Shown piece by piece: positions 48,369-57,077 of a stretch of DNA of 64,000 nucleotides. The position numbers and the translations under genes are program-made. The stretch comes from Devosia subaequoris (GTDB lineage: Bacteria > Pseudomonadota > Alphaproteobacteria > Rhizobiales > Devosiaceae), in the NCBI RefSeq assembly GCF_014197055.1, contig NZ_JACIEW010000010.1:39872-103871 (forward strand). The letters run 5' to 3'. The notes under the pieces were generated by a model. That model searched no databases and was not told the origin of the DNA. It saw only the letters and a program-made list of their open reading frames with translations. Every line of letters begins with the position of its first letter. Position 1 is the first letter of the stretch.

Positions 48369-48935
48369 CTAGCCCGCAGACCAACTGCGTGGGTTGGCCG
48401 TGGACATGGTGCGAATGTTGTAGCCAGACGCCCGCAATGTCTTAACCGAGTTGTTGAGGTTATCGAGCACGTAGTCGCCCTGGCTTGTTTTGACCACCAG
48501 AACTGCATGTGGCTCGCCCCGACGGGTGTGGGTGTAAGCGATGCGCAGCGCCCCCGCAGACACACCATGTTTGATCAGCATGCTGCGCTTGCTCAGAACA
48601 TAGTCCTCGCAATCTCCCTCGGTGGGGTTGAGGTTCCAGATGTCTGCGCTGTCCACCTTGGGGCGGATCGATCGATTGACGTGGACGTTCACCTGCTTGA
48701 GCATCATCATCATGTTCGGCGTCATGCCGACCTGGGCACTCCCCCCGCCACGGCATTCGTTCCGGTTCTTTGCGCAGAAAAACTGCATCGAGAGCGGCGT
48801 GATTGCGGCAGTCTGCAAAACCGCCCCGCTACGGCCGGTATTGGTTTGATCTGCGTAGGCAGCGGCACCGCCGACAGATGTCATGGTGATCGCGAGGAGC
48901 AGACCAGCGATCTTGCTGTGAGTCATGAAGTTCAT
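48369..48935 (-). CDS. Bacterial transglutaminase-like cysteine proteinase (BTLCP) family protein
   Basis: 188 residues from the ATG at 48935, which has AGGGA 8 nt upstream; an ATG three codons earlier has no site. The signal peptide (KIAGLLLAITMTSVGGAAAYA) ends near residue 29. The family core has Cys in EGDCEDYVLSKRSML (about 109-123), His in GEPHAVLVVKT and Asp in YVLDNLNN, a papain-like triad. Related periplasmic proteins (LapG) cleave adhesins in response to c-di-GMP, but no LapD-like partner is in this window. It lies among polysaccharide genes, suggesting a cell-surface role. Confidence 0.88.
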   Translation of the reverse strand: MNFMTHSKIAGLLLAITMTSVGGAAAYADQTNTGRSGAVLQTAAITPLSMQFFCAKNRNECRGGGSAQVGMTPNMMMMLKQVNVHVNRSIRPKVDSADIWNLNPTEGDCEDYVLSKRSMLIKHGVSAGALRIAYTHTRRGEPHAVLVVKTSQGDYVLDNLNNSVKTLRASGYNIRTMSTANPRSWSAG

Positions 48936-49005
48936 TTGCGGCATCCCTGAAGCTTTGATGCCCCAACAATGCGCGCGACAAATTGCGTCCGCCTGAGCAG
49001 ATTAG

Positions 49006-50380
49006 ATACAATTTTATTCAATTTGCTGCGGTTCCCGCCGCAGCTCGCCCAAGCTCGTAGGCGCATATCGGCAATGCGGGCTTCAGATCCGTCGCGCAAT
49101 TTGGCTCGAATTGGACGCCAATTTTAGTTAAATGCCGAGCACGGCGAAATGTGAGCCGTGCCACGCGCACGGCTCTCTCCTGCCTGTTTGACCTATCACC
49201 AAAGGGCCAGAGGCAGCACAGGCGGGCTTAACTGCCGGCACTTTTGTCACCGGCCATGGTGCCTGAAGGCCCATCATCCTCAGGAGCGGCGCTGGCTAGG
49301 TCCAATGGTGACACCGGGGCAGCCACGGCACACGGCGTAGTGCCCTCACCCTTCTGATCGTCGGCAGAGATCATGACTATGTCTGGCTCGGCCACACTCC
49401 TGCCGAACAAGCGGATCAAAGTTCCGCATCCCCTCAAGCCGCAGCGACCGGGTCGATAACCATTCATAAATTTCCGGGGAGAAGAGACCCGTCGCAACAC
49501 GAAGTGTGCGACGCGTGCCGGCAGTGCATCAATCTGCGTTGCGGCGGCAATTACCTACTAGACCAAAGAGGCCTGACCTGGGCGCCAGCAGTGATCGAAC
49601 GGGTCGTGACCAAGCCAGAGCCACGGCATGGCCGATTCCTCGACCCCCGTATCCCTCAGGCACCCGCTATGAAACGGAAGCTCGTCGCAACGACGTTGCC
49701 AGCTGACCAGAGCAAAGCCCAGGACAGAACGGCAAGCGCAGCAATGACAATGCCGCGAGGCGGCTGCGCGATAATGCGGGAGCGGACGCGTTCTGTGTTC
49801 GCCAAGACCGAACCCTCCTTGGGCAAACTCGTGTTCAGGTGCGTCTAGTTAAGCGCCCAATTTCTTAACGCGTGTTGAACCTGTCGTTTGCAATGTGGCG
49901 CTATCGCGCGACTGGCTATCGCGTTGGCAACCAAGCAGTATCGTAGCGGGCCGTTTCCTGATCCGGCAGAGCTGGGCTGGGCTGAAGCGCTTTTTGAGCA
50001 ATCATTCAAAGCATAGCTTCCACTCAGGCATTTTTGACGGCCTCGCCTGATCTGCAACCTTCGCGGCTGCAGCGTTCTCGTCTGCCATCTACTGCACGCT
50101 AAACGGGGCACTGCCGGAGACGTCGTGCAAGGCGATGGAGCAGCTTCACGGTCGCCCCGGACATTTTGCCTGGCGTGCCAGTGATCCCGAATTGACCTCT
50201 CCCATGGCATTGGGTGCAATCCTGGGCGTGTTTGGCACCCGCTCCCCGACATAGAGGCAGCATGTGCGACAACTTCTCTTTCCGCACATCACGTCAAGAA
50301 AATGCTGCGCAACACCTGCAATCGACGCAAGGTTGTCATGCAAATTCGGTAAGTCGCAGGGCAAACCACAAGAGTAGTAT
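49006..50380. other. Gene-poor region of about 1.4 kb
   Basis: Apart from the small gene at 49656-49805 I find no credible coding sequence. Seen here are a 7-bp inverted repeat GCACGGC/GCCGTGC at 49139-49161, a 90-codon minus frame at 49228-49500 with partly native codon use but no good start, and frames around 49845-50364 with scattered Cys (one reads CTQCHG) that look degenerate. It may be remains of deleted genes between the two halves of the polysaccharide locus. Confidence 0.5.
49656..49805 (-). CDS. Small single-span membrane protein, 49 aa
   Basis: A TTG start at 49805 is preceded by a near-perfect AAGGAGGG site 7 nt upstream. The product has a basic, proline-containing N-terminus (TERVRSRIIAQPPRG), one hydrophobic helix (about 20-38, VIAALAVLSWALLWSAGNV) and a short end FRFIAGA. 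Codon third positions are rich in G+C, like native genes. No family recognised. Its position in an otherwise empty region makes it the likeliest real gene there. Confidence 0.5.
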   Translation of the reverse strand: MANTERVRSRIIAQPPRGIVIAALAVLSWALLWSAGNVVATSFRFIAGA

Positions 50381-50387
50381 AGTTTTA

Positions 50388-50416
50388 TTGACGACCTGAG
50401 CGGTAACCATCTATCG
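50388..50416 (+). promoter_or_regulatory. Candidate promoter of the gmd-wzy operon
   Basis: TTGACG (50388-50393) and CTATCG (50411-50416) are spaced by 17 nt, a good alphaproteobacterial sigma-70 match, 127 nt before the gmd ATG. A small TGCGGC/GCCGCA hairpin follows in the leader near 50500-50520. Confidence 0.55.
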
Positions 50417-50542
50417 CAATTAAGAATTGTCCGGGTTTTCTGTCACAGTTTTTCCGTGTAGCTGTTCCTCGACTTTGGGCGACGAGCTCATTGTGAAGGT
50501 GCGGCGGTTTTTGCCGCAGATTAATTCGGACCAGGGGGACGC

Positions 50543-51660
50543 ATGAGTTCGAAGGTTGCGCTGATTACCGGCATTACGGGCCAGGACGGCTCCTATCTGG
50601 CCGAGTTTTTGCTGGAAAAAGGCTAGGAAGTGCATGGCATCAAGCGCCGCGCCTCGCACCTCAATACGCAGCGCGTCGACCATATCTATGAGGATCCCCA
50701 TACCGAAAACCGCAAGTTCAATTTGCACTATGGCGATCTTACGGACTCTTCCAACCTGACGCGCATCCTGCGCGATACTCAGCCCGACGAGGTCTATAAT
50801 CTGGGCGCTCAGTCGCATGTCGCCGTGAGCTTTGAAGCGCCGGAATACACAGCAGACGTCGATGCCATTGGCACCCTACGGCTGCTCGAAGCCATCCGCT
50901 TCCTGGGTCTTGAGAAAAAAACGCGCTTCTACCAAGCGTCGACCTCGGAACTCTTTGGTCTCGTCCAGGAGGCCCCACAGCGAGAAACCACACCCTTTTA
51001 CCCGCGCTCGCCCTACGCCGTGGCCAAGATGTACGCCTACTGGATCACGGTGAACTACCGCGAGGCCTATGGAATCTATGCCTGCAACGGTATTCTGTTC
51101 AATCACGAGTCCCCGCGCCGCGGCGAGACCTTCGTGACGCGCAAGATCACCCGAGGCCTCTCGAATATCGCGATGGGGCTCGAACCCTGTCTCTATATGG
51201 GCAATATCGATGCCCTGCGCGATTGGGGCCACGCCAAGGACTATGTGCGTATGCAGTGGATGATGCTGCAGCAGCTACAGCCCGAGGACTTCGTCATCGC
51301 GACTGGCGTCCAATACTCTGTGCGCGAGTTCATCCAATGGACCGCCAAGGAGCTCGGCATCACCTTGGAATTTTCCGGGTCTGGCATCGATGAGGTAGCA
51401 ACAGTGACTGCGATTGAAGGCGACATGGCCCCTGCCCTCAAACCCGGCGACGTCATCGTCAAGATTGACCCTCGCTACTTCCGCCCGGCCGAAGTCGAGA
51501 CGCTGCTTGGCGATCCGAGCAAAGCAAAGCAAAACCTCGGCTGGACCCCCGAGATGCCCAGGACATGTGCGCTGAAATGGTGCGCGAGGACCACAAGGCA
51601 GCGCGCCGCCATGCCCTGCTCAAGCAGCATGGTCTCGATCTCCCCGTGAGCGCTGAGTAG
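50543..51660 (+). pseudogene. gmd: GDP-mannose 4,6-dehydratase with a premature stop and a 3' frameshift
   Basis: The gene starts [19 protein letters not shown] (Rossmann GXXGXXG) after a GGGGG-type binding site and is homologous to GMD over its whole length, including the catalytic YXXXK in [12 protein letters not shown] and [24 protein letters not shown] region. Codon 28 is TAG (50624-50626), where a Tyr is expected (EKG-Y-EVHGIK). Near 51554 about four bases are missing, moving the last 33 codons ([12 protein letters not shown]...LPVSAE) to another frame ending at 51660. GMD makes GDP-4-keto-6-deoxymannose for fcl, directly downstream. Two independent lesions argue for a true pseudogene. 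Confidence 0.88.
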
Positions 51661-51664
51661 TGCG

Positions 51665-52615
51665 ATGACGTTCGAACTCACCAACAAGCGCGTCTACGTC
51701 GCCGGGCATCGCGGCATGGTCGGCAGCGCTGTTGTGCGCCGGCTTGCCGCTGACGGATGTGAAGTGATCACGGCCGGTCGCGATGTCGTTGATCTCAAGC
51801 GCCAAGCGGAGGTCGAGGCATTCATGGCCGACGCAAAGCCCGACGCTATCGTCATGGCGGCAGCCAAGGTCGGTGGCATTCTGGCCAATGACACCTATCC
51901 GGCAGACTTCCTCTACGACAACCTGCTCATCGGGGCGAACATCACCCAGGCCGCTTTCGAGAACGGCGTCCAGAAGATGCTGTTCCTGGGGTCGAGCTGC
52001 ATCTATCCCAAGATGGCGCCTCAGCCGATTACCGAGGATGCGCTGCTGACCGGCCCGCTTGAACCGACCAATGAATGGTATGCCATCGCCAAGATTGCCG
52101 GCCTCAAGCTGGCCCAGGCCTACCGCAAGCAGCATGGCTGTGATTTCATCTCCGCCATGCCGACCAATCTCTACGGACCCGGCGACAATTTCGACTTGAA
52201 GTCTAGCCATGTCCTGCCGGCGCTTATTCGCAAAGCTCATCAAGCCAAGGAGCGCGGCGACGCCACCATCACGATATGGGGCACAGGATCACCGAGGCGC
52301 GAATTCCTGCACGCCGACGATTGTGCGGATGCTCTGGTTTTTCTGCTGAAGACCTATTCCGGGCACGAGCATGTCAATGTCGGCTCGGGCGAGGACATCT
52401 CCATTCTCGATCTATCAAAAATGGTGTGTGAGGTGGTCGGGTTCGAGGGTGAAATCGAGCGCGATCTGACAAAGCCGGACGGCACGCCGCGCAAGCTGAT
52501 GAGTGCTGACGTGCTGCGCGATATGGGCTGGTCGCCCCGTATTGGGCTGCGCGAAGGCGTGGAACAGACCTATCAATGGTTCTTGGCCAATGCGGCGCGG
52601 GGCACCGCGGCATGA
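51665..52615 (+). CDS. fcl: GDP-L-fucose synthase
   Basis: 316 residues, intact. It epimerises and reduces GDP-4-keto-6-deoxymannose to GDP-L-fucose. The Rossmann motif AGHRGMVGSAV (about 13-23), the Ser site FLGSSCIYP (about 107-115) and catalytic NEWYAIAKIAGLK (Tyr-X3-Lys, about 137-149) are all present, and the C-terminal domain has REFLHADDCADA. It is 4 nt after the broken gmd and overlaps the next gene by ATGA. Without gmd elsewhere it would lack a substrate. Confidence 0.93.
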   Translation: MTFELTNKRVYVAGHRGMVGSAVVRRLAADGCEVITAGRDVVDLKRQAEVEAFMADAKPDAIVMAAAKVGGILANDTYPADFLYDNLLIGANITQAAFENGVQKMLFLGSSCIYPKMAPQPITEDALLTGPLEPTNEWYAIAKIAGLKLAQAYRKQHGCDFISAMPTNLYGPGDNFDLKSSHVLPALIRKAHQAKERGDATITIWGTGSPRREFLHADDCADALVFLLKTYSGHEHVNVGSGEDISILDLSKMVCEVVGFEGEIERDLTKPDGTPRKLMSADVLRDMGWSPRIGLREGVEQTYQWFLANAARGTAA

Positions 52616-53373
52616 GCGGCAGCACGCTACCCAGCTACGACATACTCGGCGTGCCGGTGACGGTAACCAGCCTCGACCAGGCGGCCGAGACGATCGAGAC
52701 CTGGGCCCGCGATGAAATCGGGCGCTTCGTCTGCATCCGCGACGTGGCCAGCTTGATGACCATAATCGAAGATCCAGCGCTCGCGCCGATCCACCGCGAA
52801 GCGGCGATGATCACGCCTGACGGCATGCCATTGGTGATGGTGGGCAAGCTGCGCGGACTGCCGGTGGAACGCACCTGCGGGCCGGACCTGATCGACCATG
52901 TCTGCGCTCGTTCGCCCGCCAGCGGCCTTCGCCACTATTTTTATGGCGGCAAGGAGGGCGTGGCCGAAACGCTGGCCGGCGTTTTCCAGGCGCGCTATCC
53001 GGGGCTGATCGTGGCCGGCTATGAATGCCCGCCCTTCCGCCCCCTTACGGCGGAAGAGGATGAGGCGGTGGTTGCACGCATCATCGCCAGCGGTGCCGAT
53101 GTGGTTTGGGTGGGGATTTCCTCGCCCAAGCAGGAAGTGTGGATGCAGGGCCATTACCGGCGCCTGCCGCAAACACTGATCGGCGTCGGCGCCGCGTTCG
53201 ACTTCCACGCCGGCACCGTCCGCCGCGCCCCACGCTGGATGCAAAAGTCAGGCCTCGAATGGGCGTTCCGGCTGCTGAGCGAACCGAAACGCCTGTGGTA
53301 TCGGTATCTCGTGCTGGCGCCAAAGTTTGTGTGGCGGGTTGCGTTTCAGCGCCGCAGGATCCCTGCTTCGTGA
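52612..53373 (+). CDS. WecG/TagA/CpsF-family glycosyltransferase
   Basis: 253 residues from the ATG overlapping the fcl stop. Family motifs are ITPDGMPLVMVGK (about 63-75), HYFYGGKEGVAETL (about 103-116) and GISSPKQEVWMQ (about 164-175), followed by GVGAAFDFHAGTVRRAPRWMQKSGLEWAFRL. Members transfer N-acetylmannosamine(uronic acid) or related sugars to lipid-linked acceptors at the membrane. Its place suggests it adds the second sugar of the repeat unit. Confidence 0.92.
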   Translation: MSGSTLPSYDILGVPVTVTSLDQAAETIETWARDEIGRFVCIRDVASLMTIIEDPALAPIHREAAMITPDGMPLVMVGKLRGLPVERTCGPDLIDHVCARSPASGLRHYFYGGKEGVAETLAGVFQARYPGLIVAGYECPPFRPLTAEEDEAVVARIIASGADVVWVGISSPKQEVWMQGHYRRLPQTLIGVGAAFDFHAGTVRRAPRWMQKSGLEWAFRLLSEPKRLWYRYLVLAPKFVWRVAFQRRRIPAS

Positions 53374-54689
53374 GTATCCTAACCACAGCTCCCGGCAAGT
53401 TTGCTGCGCTCTACCGCAACTCTGGCCTGGCGCGCTGGTCTCTGGCCAGCCAAGCCGTAACCAGCGGCGCAAACTTCCTGTTAGTGTTGCTCTTAGTTCG
53501 TGCCATCGGCATCGAGCAGTTTGGCCGCTACAGCCTCTACTACCTTATTGCCTTGAACATAAGCGGCGTTTTGCAGGCCTTGATCGCTTTGCCGGCAGTT
53601 TCGATCAGTGCACTCGAAACAGGCTTGGCACGATCTATGGTTATTGGCCGGGCAACGACCTTCTACCTCATTTATGGCCTTGCTGCTTTCGCAGCTCTGG
53701 CACTCGTGGACATGGTTCTGGCAGCCATCAACACTGATTTGAACATCAGCTTCATGTTGGCAGGCGGGTTCTTTCTGGCCCTGGCGATGGCGGAATATGT
53801 CCGGCGCGTTCTGTTTCTTCTCGAAAGCGTTCGGTTGGCATTTGCCCTAGATGTGCTTCGCTATGCGCTCACGTTCTTGGCATGCTGGTACGCCATCGCG
53901 GCCACACCGACAGCCCCGATGGCTGAGTTTTTTGTCTGGGCTGTGATCGGTGGCCACTCGGCGGCGGTCGTAATGGTGGTGGCGATCCCTCAAGTCTTCG
54001 CAACGCTCATGCCGCGATGGCGCGACATGAGGAGCCTCCATAGCAGGCTTTGGCGAAGCGGCGGATGGCTGAGCGGCACGAGTATCCTCCAATTCTGCAA
54101 TGAACACCTATTCGTGGTCGCAGGGTTCGCCTTTGTTGGTCCGCAGGCGATTGGGCTGGTCCGCGCCAGCCAGACCATAGTCGGTCTGGTCAACCCGATC
54201 CTTTATTCGCTGGAAAACTTTCATCCCCTGCAGATCGGCCAGCGGCTGGCACGGGAGGGAAAAGGTGCCGCCATGCAGTTCTTCCGTCGCCAAGCAACGG
54301 TGATCGGGGCGGCATTCGCACTCCTGCTGCTCGCAACAGCAATTCTGGCACAGCCACTGCTCGATCTCATCGTTGGGCCACAGGCCACTGGTGGTGCCTG
54401 GATCCTCCAGGCACTGTGTCTGATGGAGTTTTTCCTAGTTCTCCGTGTCTTGCTGACGTTCCCGTTTCGAGCGGTGGAGGACACGAAGCCGGTTTTTGTG
54501 GCGATTTTGATGGGCGCGATTGCTTCCAGCGCAGCAGTATATCCGCTCCTCGCTGCGTGGCAGGTAGGCGGCCTTCTCATCGGGGTCATCGGGGCTCAGT
54601 TCGTTACCGTGGCAGTACTTTTTGGCTTCAGTGTGGGCACAAGCGACGTGAATTCTAGAGGGAAACGAGATGCCGTCAGGGAAGGTTAG
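53370..54689 (+). CDS. Polysaccharide flippase, Wzx/MATE-like (oligosaccharide flippase family)
   Basis: 439 residues from the GTG overlapping the upstream stop; the frame is open further 5' but that part overlaps the transferase gene. About 12 hydrophobic helices in two halves, with SGANFLLVLLLVRAIGIEQFGRYSLYYL near the start, as typical for Wzx. It would flip the undecaprenyl-linked repeat to the periplasm. The 3' end overlaps the next glycosyltransferase by 20 nt. Confidence 0.88.
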   Translation: MSILTTAPGKFAALYRNSGLARWSLASQAVTSGANFLLVLLLVRAIGIEQFGRYSLYYLIALNISGVLQALIALPAVSISALETGLARSMVIGRATTFYLIYGLAAFAALALVDMVLAAINTDLNISFMLAGGFFLALAMAEYVRRVLFLLESVRLAFALDVLRYALTFLACWYAIAATPTAPMAEFFVWAVIGGHSAAVVMVVAIPQVFATLMPRWRDMRSLHSRLWRSGGWLSGTSILQFCNEHLFVVAGFAFVGPQAIGLVRASQTIVGLVNPILYSLENFHPLQIGQRLAREGKGAAMQFFRRQATVIGAAFALLLLATAILAQPLLDLIVGPQATGGAWILQALCLMEFFLVLRVLLTFPFRAVEDTKPVFVAILMGAIASSAAVYPLLAAWQVGGLLIGVIGAQFVTVAVLFGFSVGTSDVNSRGKRDAVREG

Positions 54690-55929
54690 CGTCCTGCTCA
54701 GTGCGATGGCCTTCTCCCCCACTCGAGGCTCCGAATTCGGAGTAGGCTGGCGTTGGGCACTAGAAATTGCTGATCTTGGCTATGACGTAACAGTTTTAAC
54801 GAGAACGCGTCACAAACCGGAAATAGCAACAGCCCTGGGAGAGATCGAGGCCCGCTCAATAAAACTGGAGTTTGTCGATCCTTGGTCGTGGGTTGAATAC
54901 AATGTTTCGCCCGTCGTCTTTCGCTATCTGTATATATATGTTTGGCAGATAGCCGCATACCTAAGAGCGCGGCAGATTCATCGTATGCGTCGTTACGACG
55001 TGGTTCATCATGTTACCTTCGGCGGCATTCGTTTTCCGAGCTTGATGGGACTGCTTGGTATCCCGTTCGTTTTTGGTACCCTAGGTGGCGGCGAGTCCAC
55101 GCCACCAGGTCTGTTCGGCGCATATCCGTTGAAAGAAAGACTTTGGGAGTGGGCTCGGACAATTTCCAACGCTGTAGTGCGTTTCGATCCGCTAATGCGT
55201 TGGGTATTCGGGAGTGCCTCCGTCATTGCTCTTAGAACGCCGGATAACATTCCGCTCGTACCGTTCCGAATGAGAAGCAAAGTGGTAATTGCCGGTGACG
55301 TGGGAAGCTCTCTGCCCAAAAATCAACCTGCGCGTCAGCGGAGCCAAACTGTGCGCTTTTTGTATGTAGGCCGGCTGATCTATCTAAAGGGTATACAACT
55401 CGCGCTCCCTGCTTTTGCCATTGCAAAAAAGGTGACACCGAACATTTCGTTTACGATCGTGGGCAGCGGGCCGGCCGAAAAACGGTGGCAATCGTTGTCA
55501 CAACGTTTAAGGCTGGAAGACATTGTAACTTTTGTGGGTCATGTGCCCCACACCCAAATCTCGCAAGTCTATAGTTCACATGATGTTTTCATGTTCCCCA
55601 GCATGCATGACTCGGGGGGCACCGTGGTTCTGGAAGCTGCGGCCCACGGTCTCCCGATCATTTGCCTAAACACCGGCGGGCCTGGACACATCCTGGGGGC
55701 CAAGGCCGGCACTAAGATTGACGTGTCGTCCGGAAATCAGAATCAGGTGGTGAAAGATATCGCGCGCGCCATTGCGGCATATGCAACGAACACATCCCAA
55801 TTGGATGCGCTGGGTAGCGATGCACGAGACTGGTCCTCTGCCCAGACCTGGAGATCCAGAGTACTTACCGTTTACAATGCTCTACCCAAAGCATTAGCCC
55901 CATCGTTACAGGCACGGGCTCGCTCATGA
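54670..55929 (+). CDS. Glycosyltransferase family 4 protein
   Basis: 419 residues. The GT-B fold has an N-terminal acceptor domain with FSPTRGSEFGVGWRWALEIA (about 15-34) and a C-terminal donor domain with VRFLYVGRLIYLKGIQLALPAF (about 226-247). The donor motif around 315-330 reads MHDSGGTVVLEAAAHGLP, with Asp-Ser in place of the usual Glu-Gly. G+C drops relative to upstream genes. Donor sugar unknown. It overlaps both neighbours, so it is cotranscribed. Confidence 0.88.
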   Translation: MPSGKVSVLLSAMAFSPTRGSEFGVGWRWALEIADLGYDVTVLTRTRHKPEIATALGEIEARSIKLEFVDPWSWVEYNVSPVVFRYLYIYVWQIAAYLRARQIHRMRRYDVVHHVTFGGIRFPSLMGLLGIPFVFGTLGGGESTPPGLFGAYPLKERLWEWARTISNAVVRFDPLMRWVFGSASVIALRTPDNIPLVPFRMRSKVVIAGDVGSSLPKNQPARQRSQTVRFLYVGRLIYLKGIQLALPAFAIAKKVTPNISFTIVGSGPAEKRWQSLSQRLRLEDIVTFVGHVPHTQISQVYSSHDVFMFPSMHDSGGTVVLEAAAHGLPIICLNTGGPGHILGAKAGTKIDVSSGNQNQVVKDIARAIAAYATNTSQLDALGSDARDWSSAQTWRSRVLTVYNALPKALAPSLQARARS

Positions 55930-57077
55930 GTGCTCGCGCAGAAACGCCGCATCCTCACAGCACCCGTGTCTCCGGTGCGACATCTCTGCAACGCGGACTG
56001 TTGTTTGCAGTCCTATTGTATCCTTACCATGTACTTCCGCTGGTAGTGGATACCGTCTTCGTCGGTGTTGCCGCTGCCATTGTACTCTGCCTGTCCGCTA
56101 TTCGACTGAAGGTGCCAAAAGTTGGCCTCGCAGCCAGCATTTTTATCGTGGGGATTGGAATCTGGAGCTTTGTCTCAATAGCTCGAACGGAGCATGCGGG
56201 CCCCATTATCTCACAGGCCAACCATCTCTGGCAGTTCGCTGCTCTCGTATTAGCCTTTGTTCCAGTTGTGAGGGGTGTGGACTGGACCGACACCTTCCAG
56301 TCCAAGCGCTTTTTCTGGCTTTCGGCGTTTTCAAGTCTCGCCACGCTCACCTACAGTTTGGCGACCTACGGATTTATGTTTGAGTATACATTAAACGTAG
56401 TAATTACTATGGCACTTATAAATCAGAATAAAACGGTCGGAATTACACACAAAATTCTGATAGGATCTATCATAATTTTGTCTATATTCCTATCCCCAAG
56501 ATCGACCGCACTTTTTATTTTTCTTACATACTTTATCGCTCTTACTTTAAATCCGTCACAACTGATAGTAAAACTTGCCAGCCTTTCGGTAGTCTTTCTA
56601 CCTATCGCCCTGTATTTGTCGATAGACAACAATACCACTGCCGCCCTGATTGGATACGATTACAACACTTACATTCGATCAGAGTTTATTAGGGCGGCAT
56701 GGGGCCTGCTCAAGGATAAATTGGTTTTTGGCGTAGGATTCGGGCCAGAGTTCCGACCACGGGCTTTCAACTACATGACGACGCACCCATTATTAAATGA
56801 CCCTAATGCCATTTTACTTGTTTCCAATCATCATTCCATTTTCGATACTGCTTACAGGCTCGGAATACCGATGGCAGGAGTTCTAATGTACGTCTTGTTT
56901 GTTAGTCCAAAACTCTCATCAGAAGACAAAATGGGCAAGTTTTTTATGCTTGCGTTGGCATTCGGGATGTCGATCAACGCCTGGTTCGAAGATCAGGCAC
57001 AAGTCGTGATGGTAGCAATGCTTAGTGTTTTCTTAATTACTCGCGCAAGAACATGGCTTCCTAATCTACAAGACTGA
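55926..57077 (+). CDS. O-antigen/exopolysaccharide polymerase-like membrane protein (Wzy-like)
   Basis: 383 residues with about ten hydrophobic segments. A loop near 245-300 holds YIRSEFIRAAWGLLKDKLVFGVGFG and SNHHSIFDTAYRLGIPMAGVLM, the pattern of Wzy-type polymerases, which are poorly conserved. The middle third (56.35-56.65 kb) is strikingly AT-rich, unlike ribosomal neighbours, as usual for serotype-specific wzy genes moved by transfer. It starts by ATGA overlap and ends the operon, running 12 nt into the convergent spike-fibre gene. Confidence 0.8.
   Translation: MSARAETPHPHSTRVSGATSLQRGLLFAVLLYPYHVLPLVVDTVFVGVAAAIVLCLSAIRLKVPKVGLAASIFIVGIGIWSFVSIARTEHAGPIISQANHLWQFAALVLAFVPVVRGVDWTDTFQSKRFFWLSAFSSLATLTYSLATYGFMFEYTLNVVITMALINQNKTVGITHKILIGSIIILSIFLSPRSTALFIFLTYFIALTLNPSQLIVKLASLSVVFLPIALYLSIDNNTTAALIGYDYNTYIRSEFIRAAWGLLKDKLVFGVGFGPEFRPRAFNYMTTHPLLNDPNAILLVSNHHSIFDTAYRLGIPMAGVLMYVLFVSPKLSSEDKMGKFFMLALAFGMSINAWFEDQAQVVMVAMLSVFLITRARTWLPNLQD

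Noticed and set aside
49228..49500. 90-codon minus-strand frame
   Set aside because: Codon use is partly plausible but start sites are poorly placed and the product is low-complexity with no motif.
50099..50287. Minus-strand frame with a CXXCH-like CTQCHG, suggesting cytochrome c
   Set aside because: Only the heme motif matches; no signal peptide, no downstream Met ligand region, and the frame is short and flanked by stops. At most a decayed fragment.
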